Source: Ruegeria lacuscaerulensis
GTDB lineage: Bacteria; Pseudomonadota; Alphaproteobacteria; Rhodobacterales; Rhodobacteraceae
Assembly: GCF_013031245.1 (NCBI RefSeq)
Contig: NZ_WPZL01000030.1
Span: 1 to 45,280, forward strand
Direction: 5' to 3'
DNA length: 45,280 nt
The notes below the pieces were generated by a model that saw only the letters and a list, made by a program, of their open reading frames with translations, did no database searches and was not told the origin of the DNA. The position numbers and the translations under genes were made by a program. Shown here piece after piece: positions 33,578 through 40,799 of this stretch. The first letter of the stretch is position 1, and every line of letters begins with the position of its first letter.

Positions 33578-33605
33578 GACGCACAGCAATGGCTTGCTGT
33601 GCGTC
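33578..33605 (-). terminator. 12-bp hairpin between two minus-strand island genes
   Basis: Perfect inverted repeat GACGCACAGCAA (33578-33589) / TTGCTGTGCGTC (33594-33605), loop 4 bases, immediately after the end of the gene at 33613. No T run follows on the minus strand, so it may be an attenuator or RNA-processing/stability element rather than a full terminator. Confidence 0.55.
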
Positions 33606-33612
33606 TCAAAGA

Positions 33613-34224
33613 TCAATTGGAGATTTCTGCAATCTGCCTGAGGCCGAAGGTGAATTGCCTGTTGGTCAGCTTGGGCTTCGCTCCGAACAGGACGGACCCA
33701 ATCGTGTCCAGGCATTGATTTTCATACATGTTGCCCTGTTCAAACGTCCCTGAGAATGTGACTGACTTGCCGTCTTCGATGTTCAGCACCGTGTTCCGCA
33801 AGGCGTCAGGAACCTCGGCCCTGATTTCGTTGTCGTGGCCGATATCGATCTCCACATACATTTTGGAGTTCGAGTCCGTCAGGTCAGCACCATCGAAAAT
33901 CCCGACCCATCCGGTCTTCACGCTGAACGGGTTGAATGTCTGGCCGGAGCAAAGCTGTTCGTTGGCCGCGATGTAGGCAGCCGTGGCCGCCGCATCGTTG
34001 CTGGCGCTGTCTGCTGTCTCGATGGCTGCTCCGACAACATCGAGAAACACTTTCTGGTCGGCTGGCGCAGTCGTCTCAACCAGTTCGTTGAATTGGTCTC
34101 CCCGAGGATCGGTGAAGAAAATCACGTACATAAAATAGCAGAAGACGCCGAAGCCGATGAGCCGGAACACGTCCCAGATGCTGCCTTCGTCGTTAGTGTC
34201 GTCTGTGTCTTGTGAGTCTGTCAT
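33613..34224 (-). CDS. Membrane-anchored protein with OB-like C-terminal domain, 203 residues
   Basis: A short acidic N-terminus precedes one transmembrane helix (about 19-38, LIGFGVFCYFMYVIFFTD). The rest is expected outside the membrane. The C-terminal part (MYVEIDIGHDNEIRAEVPDA, EDGKSVTFSGTFEQGN) has the strand pattern of small OB-fold domains. It precedes the secreted PG-binding protein gene on the same strand, so the two may form an envelope module. No function is known. Confidence 0.62.
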   Translation of the reverse strand: MTDSQDTDDTNDEGSIWDVFRLIGFGVFCYFMYVIFFTDPRGDQFNELVETTAPADQKVFLDVVGAAIETADSASNDAAATAAYIAANEQLCSGQTFNPFSVKTGWVGIFDGADLTDSNSKMYVEIDIGHDNEIRAEVPDALRNTVLNIEDGKSVTFSGTFEQGNMYENQCLDTIGSVLFGAKPKLTNRQFTFGLRQIAEISN

Positions 34225-34313
34225 GTCTTAATGCCTGTTGTTATGGATTGATGGGGGCAGTGGTGCCCGCACCGCCCCCGATACGGCCAACATTCGGGAA
34301 GGCCGACAAGAAA

Positions 34314-34348
34314 TATCTACTTTTTAGATAATCTGATTTCAAGATTAT
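34314..34348. promoter_or_regulatory. Overlapping palindromes upstream of the XRE regulator
   Basis: TATCTA/TAGATA (34314-34319 and 34325-34330) and ATAATCT/AGATTAT (34328-34334 and 34342-34348) overlap in an AT-rich stretch 30-65 bases before the regulator start. They are good candidates for an autoregulatory operator. Confidence 0.5.
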
Positions 34349-34377
34349 TGGGAACCCTCGCAAGATGCGGGGTTCAA

Positions 34378-34635
34378 ATGACAAAAACACTACATTCTGA
34401 AGGGCAGTTGGCCCTAGTGGCGGCACTCATTAAGGCGCGGAAAGATGCAGGCCTCTCACAGATGGAGCTAGCGAATAAGTTGCGGTGCCACCAATCGTTC
34501 GTTGCGCGGGTTGAAAGCGGGCAACGGCGTGTTGATGTGCCTGAACTGGTAATCCTGTGCCGGGCTTTGAGTGTGAACCCAATCGAAATTCTAAATGCAG
34601 TAGTATGTAATACTCCAAAGGACGCGCGCATTTAA
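34378..34635 (+). CDS. XRE-family (Cro/C1-type HTH) regulator, 85 residues
   Basis: A single HTH domain (about 13-70): LVAALIKARKDAGLSQMELA, then NKLRCHQSFVARVESGQRRV and ELVILCRALSVNPIEIL. It is a small DNA-binding repressor of the kind that controls mobile-element or restriction genes, comparable with controller proteins. GCGGGG precedes ATG at 34378. It is convergent with the HEPN-DUF262-MTase operon and divergent from the envelope genes; either could be its target. Confidence 0.85.
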   Translation: MTKTLHSEGQLALVAALIKARKDAGLSQMELANKLRCHQSFVARVESGQRRVDVPELVILCRALSVNPIEILNAVVCNTPKDARI

Positions 34636-34780
34636 GAGTTCTGATGTTGTATACAACGGGACAAATCTCTTAGCTTACAGTGTTCGAGAGCTTTTCGAAA
34701 AACAATACTTTGACGTTGCACTATCACCGGGAAAATAGCTAATTAAAATACCTCGCTTAGCAAACGACAAATACCGCCTT

Positions 34781-35506
34781 CTAATGCTGGGTGTGAGATA
34801 AATCAGGGTCGGAAGCACTTCGAAGAAACAAATTGTTTTGCATAGCATAAAATACTTGTTCTTGAATAAAGTTCATAATAGTTCGTGCTGCGTTGAGAAA
34901 ATCTGCGACCTCTTTCTTACCGGGTTGCGCGAGTCGATCACCATGGGCAATTGCATTACGCGTACCTACGAGGCGATTTAATATTGCTCTATGGTTTTCA
35001 ACGTCCTCGAATTCAAGTCCAAGCTGAAAAAGTAACTTCTTTAAAATCGCAGTATCGACGTTTGATTTTGTGTCTATTACCTTATCCGGAATCTCAACAA
35101 CGAGCTGCGAAATCTTTTCGTAGTCAACAATAAACTTTTGCTCTCTCGCGCTTAGGTGTAGCGCTGAGTCGTCCGGCAAGGTTTTACGAAATGCATCATG
35201 CTTTCGTTGAGCATCCCGAAGCGCACCAAAAACATTGCTGAGACCTGCTGCCGCTATTGCTGGTGAAACGCTTGCACAAGACAATCGCATCGAGTTAATT
35301 GCGCTAGCATAAGTCAAAAGCGAAAATCGACAAAAACCCTCAAGGTGGGCGTAAGTCATTAAGACTAATATTCTCCGATAGCGTATTTGGTCATCTTCAT
35401 CATCGGTGCTGTCGTGAACTTGTTCAATGAGTCGAATTTCCGTTTCACGACTTTCACGATCAGCCTCGAGTTCGGCGTGCACTTCAGCTGCTGAACGCAT
35501 CTGCAA
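34781..35506 (-). CDS. HEPN-domain protein, MAE_28990/MAE_18760-like
   Basis: The 241-residue all-helical protein ends its core with RNAIAHGDR, the RX4-6H ribonuclease signature of HEPN proteins (Arg183, His188). The block LVLMTYAHLEGFCRFSLLTYASAIN is typical of the MAE_28990/MAE_18760 HEPN group. HEPN domains act as RNases in toxin-antitoxin, CRISPR and abortive-infection systems. It is the third gene of the operon, its start overlapping DUF262 by 23 bases. It is the likely effector of the unit. Confidence 0.85.
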   Translation of the reverse strand: MQMRSAAEVHAELEADRESRETEIRLIEQVHDSTDDEDDQIRYRRILVLMTYAHLEGFCRFSLLTYASAINSMRLSCASVSPAIAAAGLSNVFGALRDAQRKHDAFRKTLPDDSALHLSAREQKFIVDYEKISQLVVEIPDKVIDTKSNVDTAILKKLLFQLGLEFEDVENHRAILNRLVGTRNAIAHGDRLAQPGKKEVADFLNAARTIMNFIQEQVFYAMQNNLFLRSASDPDLSHTQH

Positions 35507-36614
35507 GCGCCTTTTCTACGAATTCGATTCTGGCTTTGAGAGGTCCGGGAGAGTTTTTTCCTCCCCCTGTTGTAATCGTAACGAAGTCGCCGTCGGTTTT
35601 AACCGCTGTAAGTACTTCTTGAAGCTTTTTCATTTGTGTGTCGTCGGTCGAATCGAGCTTGGACAAGACTGCTTGCAGTCCCATCGTCACGGCCTCAAAA
35701 TGATAGATACCAAAGCCGTTAGTTAACTTTCCCGTTCTTTTGTTGAGAAATGAAAATGACATTTCCGCCATAGAGGCTTTGAGCGCTTCGAAAGTTTTTA
35801 CGAAAACCTCTTTCTCCGCCAAATAGTCAAAAGCGATTTCCTCTTTTGCAACGCCCTCCATAAATTCTGTCAAAAAATCTCCCACTTCGTGTTTGAATTT
35901 TTCTCTGTTGTTTTTTAGTGCGAAGAATCTCAGTACCAATTCATCATGGGCGCCGGACAGGAAACGTTCTTGGGTGAGGCCACCAACGCACGCAACAAAA
36001 GCGTCAACTTGGCTAAGCTCTGACAGAAAATCCGGCATTTCATTGCCGAGCATTCGAACAGTGGCATTGCGTATTTGTTGGTCCGAAAGCTTTTCTCCAC
36101 CTGTATTGAGGCGCTTGAACATGTGGTACTTGAAACGGGGATCAGATTCCTTGCGTACAACTTCGACCCTAATAAAGGAACGCTTCAAGCGAATCTGTAG
36201 AGAAGATGGGAGATCATGCCAAGTCAGGCCATTTAGTGCGGTGACAATATCACAGTCAACTAACCTCAGGAACTCACCCTTTTTGACTGGAGGATCCAAA
36301 TGTGGTGCGTCTAGTTGACCTCGAAGATGTAAATAAGATGAGATACGTTGTAGGCCATCGATTAGTTGATACTTGTTTTCCTCATCTTCAATCACAAAGA
36401 CGGGTGGAATTGGCATTTCAAGTAAAAGAGATTCGATTATTCTGGACCTTTGCCCCTCAGACCAACGAAATAGACGTTGGTAATCCGGAGCAATGTTCAA
36501 TTCGCCACTATCGTGCATGTCGAGCAATTCATTAAATGAAATATCTAATGACTGTGTATGGGCCTGATGTAAAGCCGAGGACACTTCTTGGACAATATCG
36601 TTAGCTGAGTTCAT
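35484..36614 (-). CDS. DUF262 domain protein (GmrSD-like N-terminal family)
   Basis: The 376-residue protein shows the DUF262 (ParB/sulfiredoxin-like) hallmarks: PDYQRLFRWSEGQRSRIIES (43-62), IDGLQR (85-90, the DGQQR-type nucleotide motif) and FKRLNTGGEKLSDQQIRN (166-183). The rest is a helical region. The DUF1524 HNH nuclease that follows DUF262 in GmrSD enzymes is absent. DUF262 proteins are NTP-responsive sensors or nucleases in phage defence. The gene starts 12 bases after the methyltransferase stop and overlaps the HEPN gene. Confidence 0.88.
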   Translation of the reverse strand: MNSANDIVQEVSSALHQAHTQSLDISFNELLDMHDSGELNIAPDYQRLFRWSEGQRSRIIESLLLEMPIPPVFVIEDEENKYQLIDGLQRISSYLHLRGQLDAPHLDPPVKKGEFLRLVDCDIVTALNGLTWHDLPSSLQIRLKRSFIRVEVVRKESDPRFKYHMFKRLNTGGEKLSDQQIRNATVRMLGNEMPDFLSELSQVDAFVACVGGLTQERFLSGAHDELVLRFFALKNNREKFKHEVGDFLTEFMEGVAKEEIAFDYLAEKEVFVKTFEALKASMAEMSFSFLNKRTGKLTNGFGIYHFEAVTMGLQAVLSKLDSTDDTQMKKLQEVLTAVKTDGDFVTITTGGGKNSPGPLKARIEFVEKALADAFSS

Positions 36615-36626
36615 TGCACCCTACTT

Positions 36627-37916
36627 CTAAACTGCTTCAAAGCAGAGGACAGCCTCAACTGCTCCCGGCTTTCGGTTGTAATTTTTTGAACTGACGTTCA
36701 TGCCCGACATTGTTCGACGCACATTAAAGTCTTCCCTGCGTTTTAAGTGTAAGTTTGATGGACCTGCCATCTCGGAAAGGATAGCCGGTAGATCGTTGTG
36801 GACGTCTTTATAGAATGAATCCTGCACAACTAAGATGGCTTTTCCTCCTATTTTCAGAGATTGCCTTATGGACTTAAGGCTCGCCGCCATCTTTTCGAAA
36901 TAATCTAGATGCGTCTTTAGGTAATAGCCACTTGACGCTTTCGACGGGTGTGCTTTCACTTTGTCTAAAAAGCTAAGGCAAGTTTTCCCCCACTCTTCTT
37001 TCTTCTCTATTTCATCGACCGGTACTCGAGTAGAGCCAATCATTTGTCGCGATAACTGACGATCATCGATTGAGCAAAGAGGCTTTAAAATGGCAAGCTC
37101 TACTCTTGTTGCTGCGGTGTAGTCGATTCTTGTACAATATGGAGGAGATGTTACAACGAGGTCGATAGCCTCTTCCTCTACGTTGCAATTTTGGCTGTCT
37201 ACCGTTGCAAGTTCAACTGCCGCAAAGTCGATCTCTCTGTTGTGAGAAGGGTGCAATAACTCCAACGTCATCGCCACTATCTGATCCCGAAACAGTTCCC
37301 GCACATTACTTCCATCGACGTGAACTCGGTCTTCGTCGACCTTTGCAACACGTATCCATGTCGGGTTGGTTGATCTAAATGATGAAACAAGTTTTCTACC
37401 TACTGCAAAAAGCGCTACGTAAAATGCTGCTGCGATGGAGGATAAGTATTCAAGATTCACCCCAGAGTGGTTAAGCGTGAGCCTGCCCACTAGGCGCTCA
37501 CAAATTGAACGCTCAAGCGCTCGAATAGCTGCGGTGGTTTCGTCATGGAACCACTTATTCAGTGGATCATTCGAAGGAACTTCAAGTTGAGGTTCACAAC
37601 CCTCGAGAACTTGTTGAAGTATCGGCTCTAAAGAATCGGCTTCGGACTTGGGAAGCAGCCTAGCTCGAGCAATCACGATCATCACTGGATTGATGTCATA
37701 GCCAATTGACCTGTGGCCTTTGCGTGCGGCGGCTAAGGTGGTGGTGCCACTTCCGTTCCACGGATCAAGTACCACAGACGATTGACGCAAATCTGCTGAA
37801 CTTAGAAGCTCGTCCACGAACACTTCTGGGTAGCCTGCATAGTACGGAAAGAAAGCTTCCCAGCCATTTTGGATGCGCCGGTCTCGTTTTGGAGATACAA
37901 TCCTCAAGTTCTGCAC
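36627..37916 (-). CDS. DNA methyltransferase (TSPPY, N4/N6 family)
   Basis: The 429-residue protein has motif I DPWNGSGTT (51-59, AdoMet binding) and motif IV TSPPY (256-260, catalytic), then a strand KAILVVQDSFY. TSPPY is typical of N4-cytosine and some N6-adenine amino-methyltransferases. The ~200 residues between the motifs probably include the target recognition part. It starts at GTG with a weak AGGGA. No separate restriction endonuclease is encoded nearby. It is the first gene of the MTase-DUF262-HEPN operon and may mark self DNA or be itself the sensor. Confidence 0.85.
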   Translation of the reverse strand: MQNLRIVSPKRDRRIQNGWEAFFPYYAGYPEVFVDELLSSADLRQSSVVLDPWNGSGTTTLAAARKGHRSIGYDINPVMIVIARARLLPKSEADSLEPILQQVLEGCEPQLEVPSNDPLNKWFHDETTAAIRALERSICERLVGRLTLNHSGVNLEYLSSIAAAFYVALFAVGRKLVSSFRSTNPTWIRVAKVDEDRVHVDGSNVRELFRDQIVAMTLELLHPSHNREIDFAAVELATVDSQNCNVEEEAIDLVVTSPPYCTRIDYTAATRVELAILKPLCSIDDRQLSRQMIGSTRVPVDEIEKKEEWGKTCLSFLDKVKAHPSKASSGYYLKTHLDYFEKMAASLKSIRQSLKIGGKAILVVQDSFYKDVHNDLPAILSEMAGPSNLHLKRREDFNVRRTMSGMNVSSKNYNRKPGAVEAVLCFEAV

Positions 37917-38349
37917 GCTAAAGAAATCCCTGTTATGTTTTTTTGCCTGTTGGACGTAGCGTGGTCCCGGTTAATCAGATTCTACGGAACGTGTCCATAA
38001 AATGCCGTTTCAAAATTCTTCTTCAAGGTCGGTGATGTCTGACGCAATCTCCGATTTTCCAGTTGGTTAGCATTACTAGACCGCCAATTGTAAGTTGATG
38101 TTGATTGTGAGGTGTCGTTTTGAGCAGGGAAACACTTCCGTCGTTTAGATCTAGTTTGATAGACCAAGCTGATAGTGCTGAACCAGAGCATGCTCTTCAA
38201 ACTGTTTTCCTAAACGTTGTGACGGCCATGAGATCAAAAAAACAATTGTATTTCAATATCCTAAACCCCCGCCAAACCATCGGTTTTCAAAGGTTATGCA
38301 CGAAGTGATACACTTTGTTGTAACCCATTGAAATCACTTATGGTAACTT
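37917..38349. other. AT-rich intergenic stretch up to attR
   Basis: About 430 bases carry the operon promoter region for the methyltransferase. A 62-codon frame (38120-38308) has no ribosome-binding site or recognisable content. GTGATACAC near 38308 resembles the TTATACAC repeats before the integrase and might be an integrase arm site at the right end. Confidence 0.4.
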
Positions 38350-38396
38350 GATTGAAAATCCTCGTGTCGGTGGTTCGATTCCGCCCCCGGGCACCA
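38350..38396 (+). repeat. attR: 47-bp direct repeat of tRNA-Phe 3' end
   Basis: Identical to 19098-19144 from the anticodon stem through CCA, but with no upstream half of a tRNA. It marks the right boundary of the island. Confidence 0.95.
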
Positions 38397-38458
38397 CGTT
38401 TTCATACAAACCTATTGATTACCCTCAGTTTCTTGTGAAAACTGCGCGGGTGTAGGAC

Positions 38459-38767
38459 ATGGCGTATGACAATTTGGTCCCCTTTTCGTTCAACAAGAAC
38501 GGCATCTACTATTTCGAGCGGCGAGTCCCACAGGACCTTCTGAAGCACTACGCTGCCAGAAAGATATCGTTTTCGCTCAGGACGCGGTCATCAACGATAG
38601 CGGTCTCAAGGGCTACGAAAGCCGCGCAACAACTCGACGAATACTGGTATCACCTTCGAATTCTTGACGCCGCCCTGCCGGGTAAACATTTGTTGCGCAT
38701 GGCGCATCACGGACAGGCTCCTTTAACTACTGTTCACAAGCTGACACAAGCAATGCGAGTAAAGTAG
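38459..38767 (+). pseudogene. Integrase N-terminal relic 1
   Basis: MAYDNLVPFSFNKNGIYYFE, then RRVPQDLLKHYAARKISFSL and RTRSSTIAVSRATKAAQQLD is the N-terminal domain of tyrosine integrases (DUF6538 type). The frame ends after 102 residues with unrelated sequence, so core-binding and catalytic domains are lost. It starts 63 bases after attR, the same geometry as relic 2. Confidence 0.8.
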
Positions 38768-38869
38768 CCCAAAAGTCGTTCTTGAAACCTCATGGGGGCA
38801 GGGGCGTTGCTCAAAAGTTGCTCATTGGTCGAATGCCTTCTAAGCTATTGAATTGTTTCGGTTTCTGGA

Positions 38870-38887
38870 CCGCCCCCGGGCACCATT
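38870..38887 (+). repeat. Partial att: 18-bp tRNA-Phe 3' end fragment
   Basis: CCGCCCCCGGGCACCATT matches the last 16 bases of the tRNA-Phe repeat plus the two bases that follow the genuine tRNA (19129-19146). It is too long and specific to be chance and lies in front of integrase relic 2, 64 bases before its start. Confidence 0.8.
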
Positions 38888-38948
38888 CCCAGAAGGTAAC
38901 CTGCTGTTTCCATTCAGCTTTAACTGGAGTTGACCAAGGGCGTAGTGC

Positions 38949-39180
38949 GTGCTGGAGAACAAAACCGTTCCCTTTTCATTTTGTAAGAGCCGGATTCCTT
39001 TACTTTACACGACGGGTCCCGAAGGACTTAATCCACCATTATACGATTGGAAAAATATCTTTCTCGTTGCGGACAAGATCAGCGGCGGTCGCAAAGTCCC
39101 GAGCGCAAAGTGCAGCTCAGCAACTGAACGAAAACTGGTATCACCTCCGCATCCAAGACTTGGAGAGCTTTGTCCGTTAG
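38949..39180 (+). pseudogene. Integrase N-terminal relic 2, frameshifted
   Basis: One frame begins at GTG 38949 (ENKTVPFSFCKSRI). The homology continues in another frame (FLYFTRRVPKDLIHHYTIGK, ISFSLRTRSAAVAKSRAQSA, AQQLNENWYHLRIQD) to a stop at 39180. The joined sequence aligns with relic 1 along its whole length, so one frameshift near 38985 and loss of the C-terminal two thirds have occurred. Confidence 0.8.
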
Positions 39181-39515
39181 AATTTTCCGACGTTCTCTAA
39201 CCTCATTTGGAACTTCTTGGATTGGGATTTTATTGTTGTACTGGTTATTCAGGCGTCTGTACGTGGACTTCTGAGTCGAAGTCATTGGAGCCTCTCTGGG
39301 CAAACAGTAGATTTCACCGTTTTTCATCTCTCCCAGGGTCGGACGTTGGAGCTTAAGTAAAATCTGTTCTCCGACTGGAAAGGTCGCGCGCAAGTCACCG
39401 CCAGTCAAAAATGAATAGCTTGCTCAAAGTTATCTGCCTTTGCTGCGTACTACGAAATGGCAAAGAAAGTTATTGTCTGACAGGAGACGCAATCGAGAAT
39501 AACTCGTTAAAAGGT
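39181..39515. other. Intergenic stretch after the relics
   Basis: About 335 bases with no family-like gene. It probably includes the old right edge of earlier insertions, since the next gene (39516-39743) looks chromosomal. Confidence 0.45.
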
Positions 39516-39743
39516 TCACCCGCCGATATAGGTTCCGCTCTTTGGGCGATAGAAGATTTTCTGATCGTGAAGCCTGCCCAGGAGGTCATGCATTTTGCGC
39601 ACCGAGGTTTCACGGTCTTGACGGCTTTCGTCGGTTTCGTCAACGGAACTGGCGGAGTTGACGGTTATTGCAAGGCGCAACGCCTGTTCAATAAGGTCCA
39701 TATCCTCGACAGACAATTCAAACATATCGTTGTACTGGGGCAC
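39516..39743 (-). CDS. Small conserved protein, 75 residues
   Basis: AGGAGG stands 7 bases before GTG at 39743, a strong start. The product begins VPQYNDMFELSVEDMDLIEQ, has two helices, and ends LLGRLHDQKIFYRPKSGTYIGG. Short proteins with this two-helix core and LLGRLHxQKxFYRP ending are common in Rhodobacteraceae, without known role. It marks return to chromosomal backbone. Confidence 0.72.
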   Translation of the reverse strand: MPQYNDMFELSVEDMDLIEQALRLAITVNSASSVDETDESRQDRETSVRKMHDLLGRLHDQKIFYRPKSGTYIGG

Positions 39744-39949
39744 TGTGGGTCCTCCTGCCTGAGTGCAGGTACTTAGATTGCCTTGGAACGAAGAAGGTTT
39801 CCACCGAAAACGTCGGCGCCCAGTGAGCATGCGCAACGTCAGGCAATTGATCTATACCTTAGCCTTTTGCAATTCATGGTTTGCCCGGGGCAAGAACGCT
39901 GGTTGAATACACCTTTGAAATCCATCGTCCCAACCATCGGGTTTTCCGG

Positions 39950-40579
39950 TCAGCCCCCTGAAAACTGGGAGGAATAATAATAGGCAATCGCCTGGGTTCT
40001 GTTTTTGACCGCCAACTTCTCGTAGATGTTCGACAGGTGAAATTTTACCGTATTGGTCGAGATCTGAAGCTCTTTGGAGAGGTCGCGGTTGGACATGCCC
40101 TGTGCCAGAGCCTCCAGGATGGCGCGCTCCTTGCGGGACAGGCTCTGGATCGGATCCTGTTGCATCTTCCGGACATCGATGAAAGGAAACACCATTTTGC
40201 CTGCCGCCACATCCGCACAGGTTTCCAGCAGGCCTTCGACCTCACCAGACCGGGCGGCGAAGCCCGCGGCACCTGCTTGCATCGCCAACCGCGGGGTATC
40301 ACCGGTCGTTTCTCCATAGACGACGAAACGGGGGGCGTTCGCCTGTTCGCGCAGCACTTCGATCAGTTTGGCTGCGCCCAGAACCGGCAGGTTCCAGTCC
40401 ACCACACCGACTTGAACAGGCACTCGCATCACCGTTCCCAGAAATCCTTCGGCTGTGGCCGAGGTCGCGACCAGAGAGAATCGCGGGTCACGCTCGAAGA
40501 TTTCCGACATCGCAGAAAGGACCAGCGGATTGCCGTCGGCCAGCATGATATCAATCGGGGGTTTGGGGGCATCAACCAT
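39950..40579 (-). CDS. NarL/LuxR-family response regulator
   Basis: The 209-residue protein has an N-terminal receiver-like domain (about 8-125; Asp15 and the likely phospho-acceptor Asp61 in GVVDWNLPVLG) and a C-terminal LuxR HTH (about 143-205: LSRKERAILEALAQGMSNRD, LSKELQISTNTVKFHLSNIYEKL). The receiver lacks the usual lysine-threonine surroundings in places, so phosphorylation is not certain. AGGGAG precedes the start. It is divergent from the serine-cycle operon and shares with it a 220-base region carrying a nested palindrome, so it is probably the operon's regulator. Confidence 0.87.
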   Translation of the reverse strand: MVDAPKPPIDIMLADGNPLVLSAMSEIFERDPRFSLVATSATAEGFLGTVMRVPVQVGVVDWNLPVLGAAKLIEVLREQANAPRFVVYGETTGDTPRLAMQAGAAGFAARSGEVEGLLETCADVAAGKMVFPFIDVRKMQQDPIQSLSRKERAILEALAQGMSNRDLSKELQISTNTVKFHLSNIYEKLAVKNRTQAIAYYYSSQFSGG

Positions 40580-40600
40580 CTGTTTTCTCCCTAATTTTCT

Positions 40601-40671
40601 AAAAACCTACCCATTAGGGTGGGGTGGATTTTGGTATACATTGGTATTTTTACCAATATGGGTAGGTTTTT
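40601..40671. promoter_or_regulatory. Nested palindrome in the regulator/serine-cycle divergent region
   Basis: Perfect 14-bp inverted repeat AAAAACCTACCCAT (40601-40614) / ATGGGTAGGTTTTT (40658-40671) encloses a second perfect palindrome ATTGGTA-TTTT-TACCAAT (40640-40657), plus a repeat TTGGTATAC/TTGGTATTT. Such symmetry at a divergent promoter is expected of operator sites for the NarL-type regulator. Confidence 0.7.
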
Positions 40672-40799
40672 CCCCATACTATTAGCCATGCTAAAGCAGT
40701 AGTAAGTTACGTTGCGCGTTCGGGCAAGTCTCGGTTTTCTGTCTGTCAACGTAACACAACGGGTCGCTATGCCCGACCAACTGCCGAGGATGTCTAACA

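Larger units (their letters stand above)
19098..38396 (+). mobile_element. Pipolin-like integrative element in tRNA-Phe (~19.3 kb)
   Basis: The element is bounded by perfect 47-bp tRNA-Phe repeats and has a tyrosine integrase just inside the left end. It encodes a large family B DNA polymerase (25924-28755), a serine recombinase, a repeat-rich non-coding region, small uncharacterised proteins, and a methyltransferase-DUF262-HEPN operon at the right end. Gene content and lower GC, especially 34.6-38.3 kb, contrast with the flanks. Family B polymerase plus Y-recombinase plus tRNA-derived att repeats and this size are the hallmarks of pipolins. No conjugation genes, capsid genes or terminase were seen, so transfer would need help. 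Whether the polymerase is truly primer-independent cannot be decided from sequence by eye. Confidence 0.82.

Noticed and set aside
36627..37916. Ordinary type II restriction-modification system
   Set aside because: No restriction endonuclease adjoins the methyltransferase; its operon partners are DUF262 and HEPN, so a plain R-M label would mislead.
38341..38396. A second tRNA-Phe gene
   Set aside because: Only the 3' part is present; acceptor 5' strand, D arm and half of the anticodon stem are missing. It is an att copy.
19098..38396. Prophage or conjugative element
   Set aside because: No capsid, portal, terminase, tail, relaxase or type IV secretion genes were seen in the interval.
39079..39408. 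109-codon minus-strand ORF over the second integrase relic
   Set aside because: Antisense to the relic and lacking a start signal; content is not family-like.
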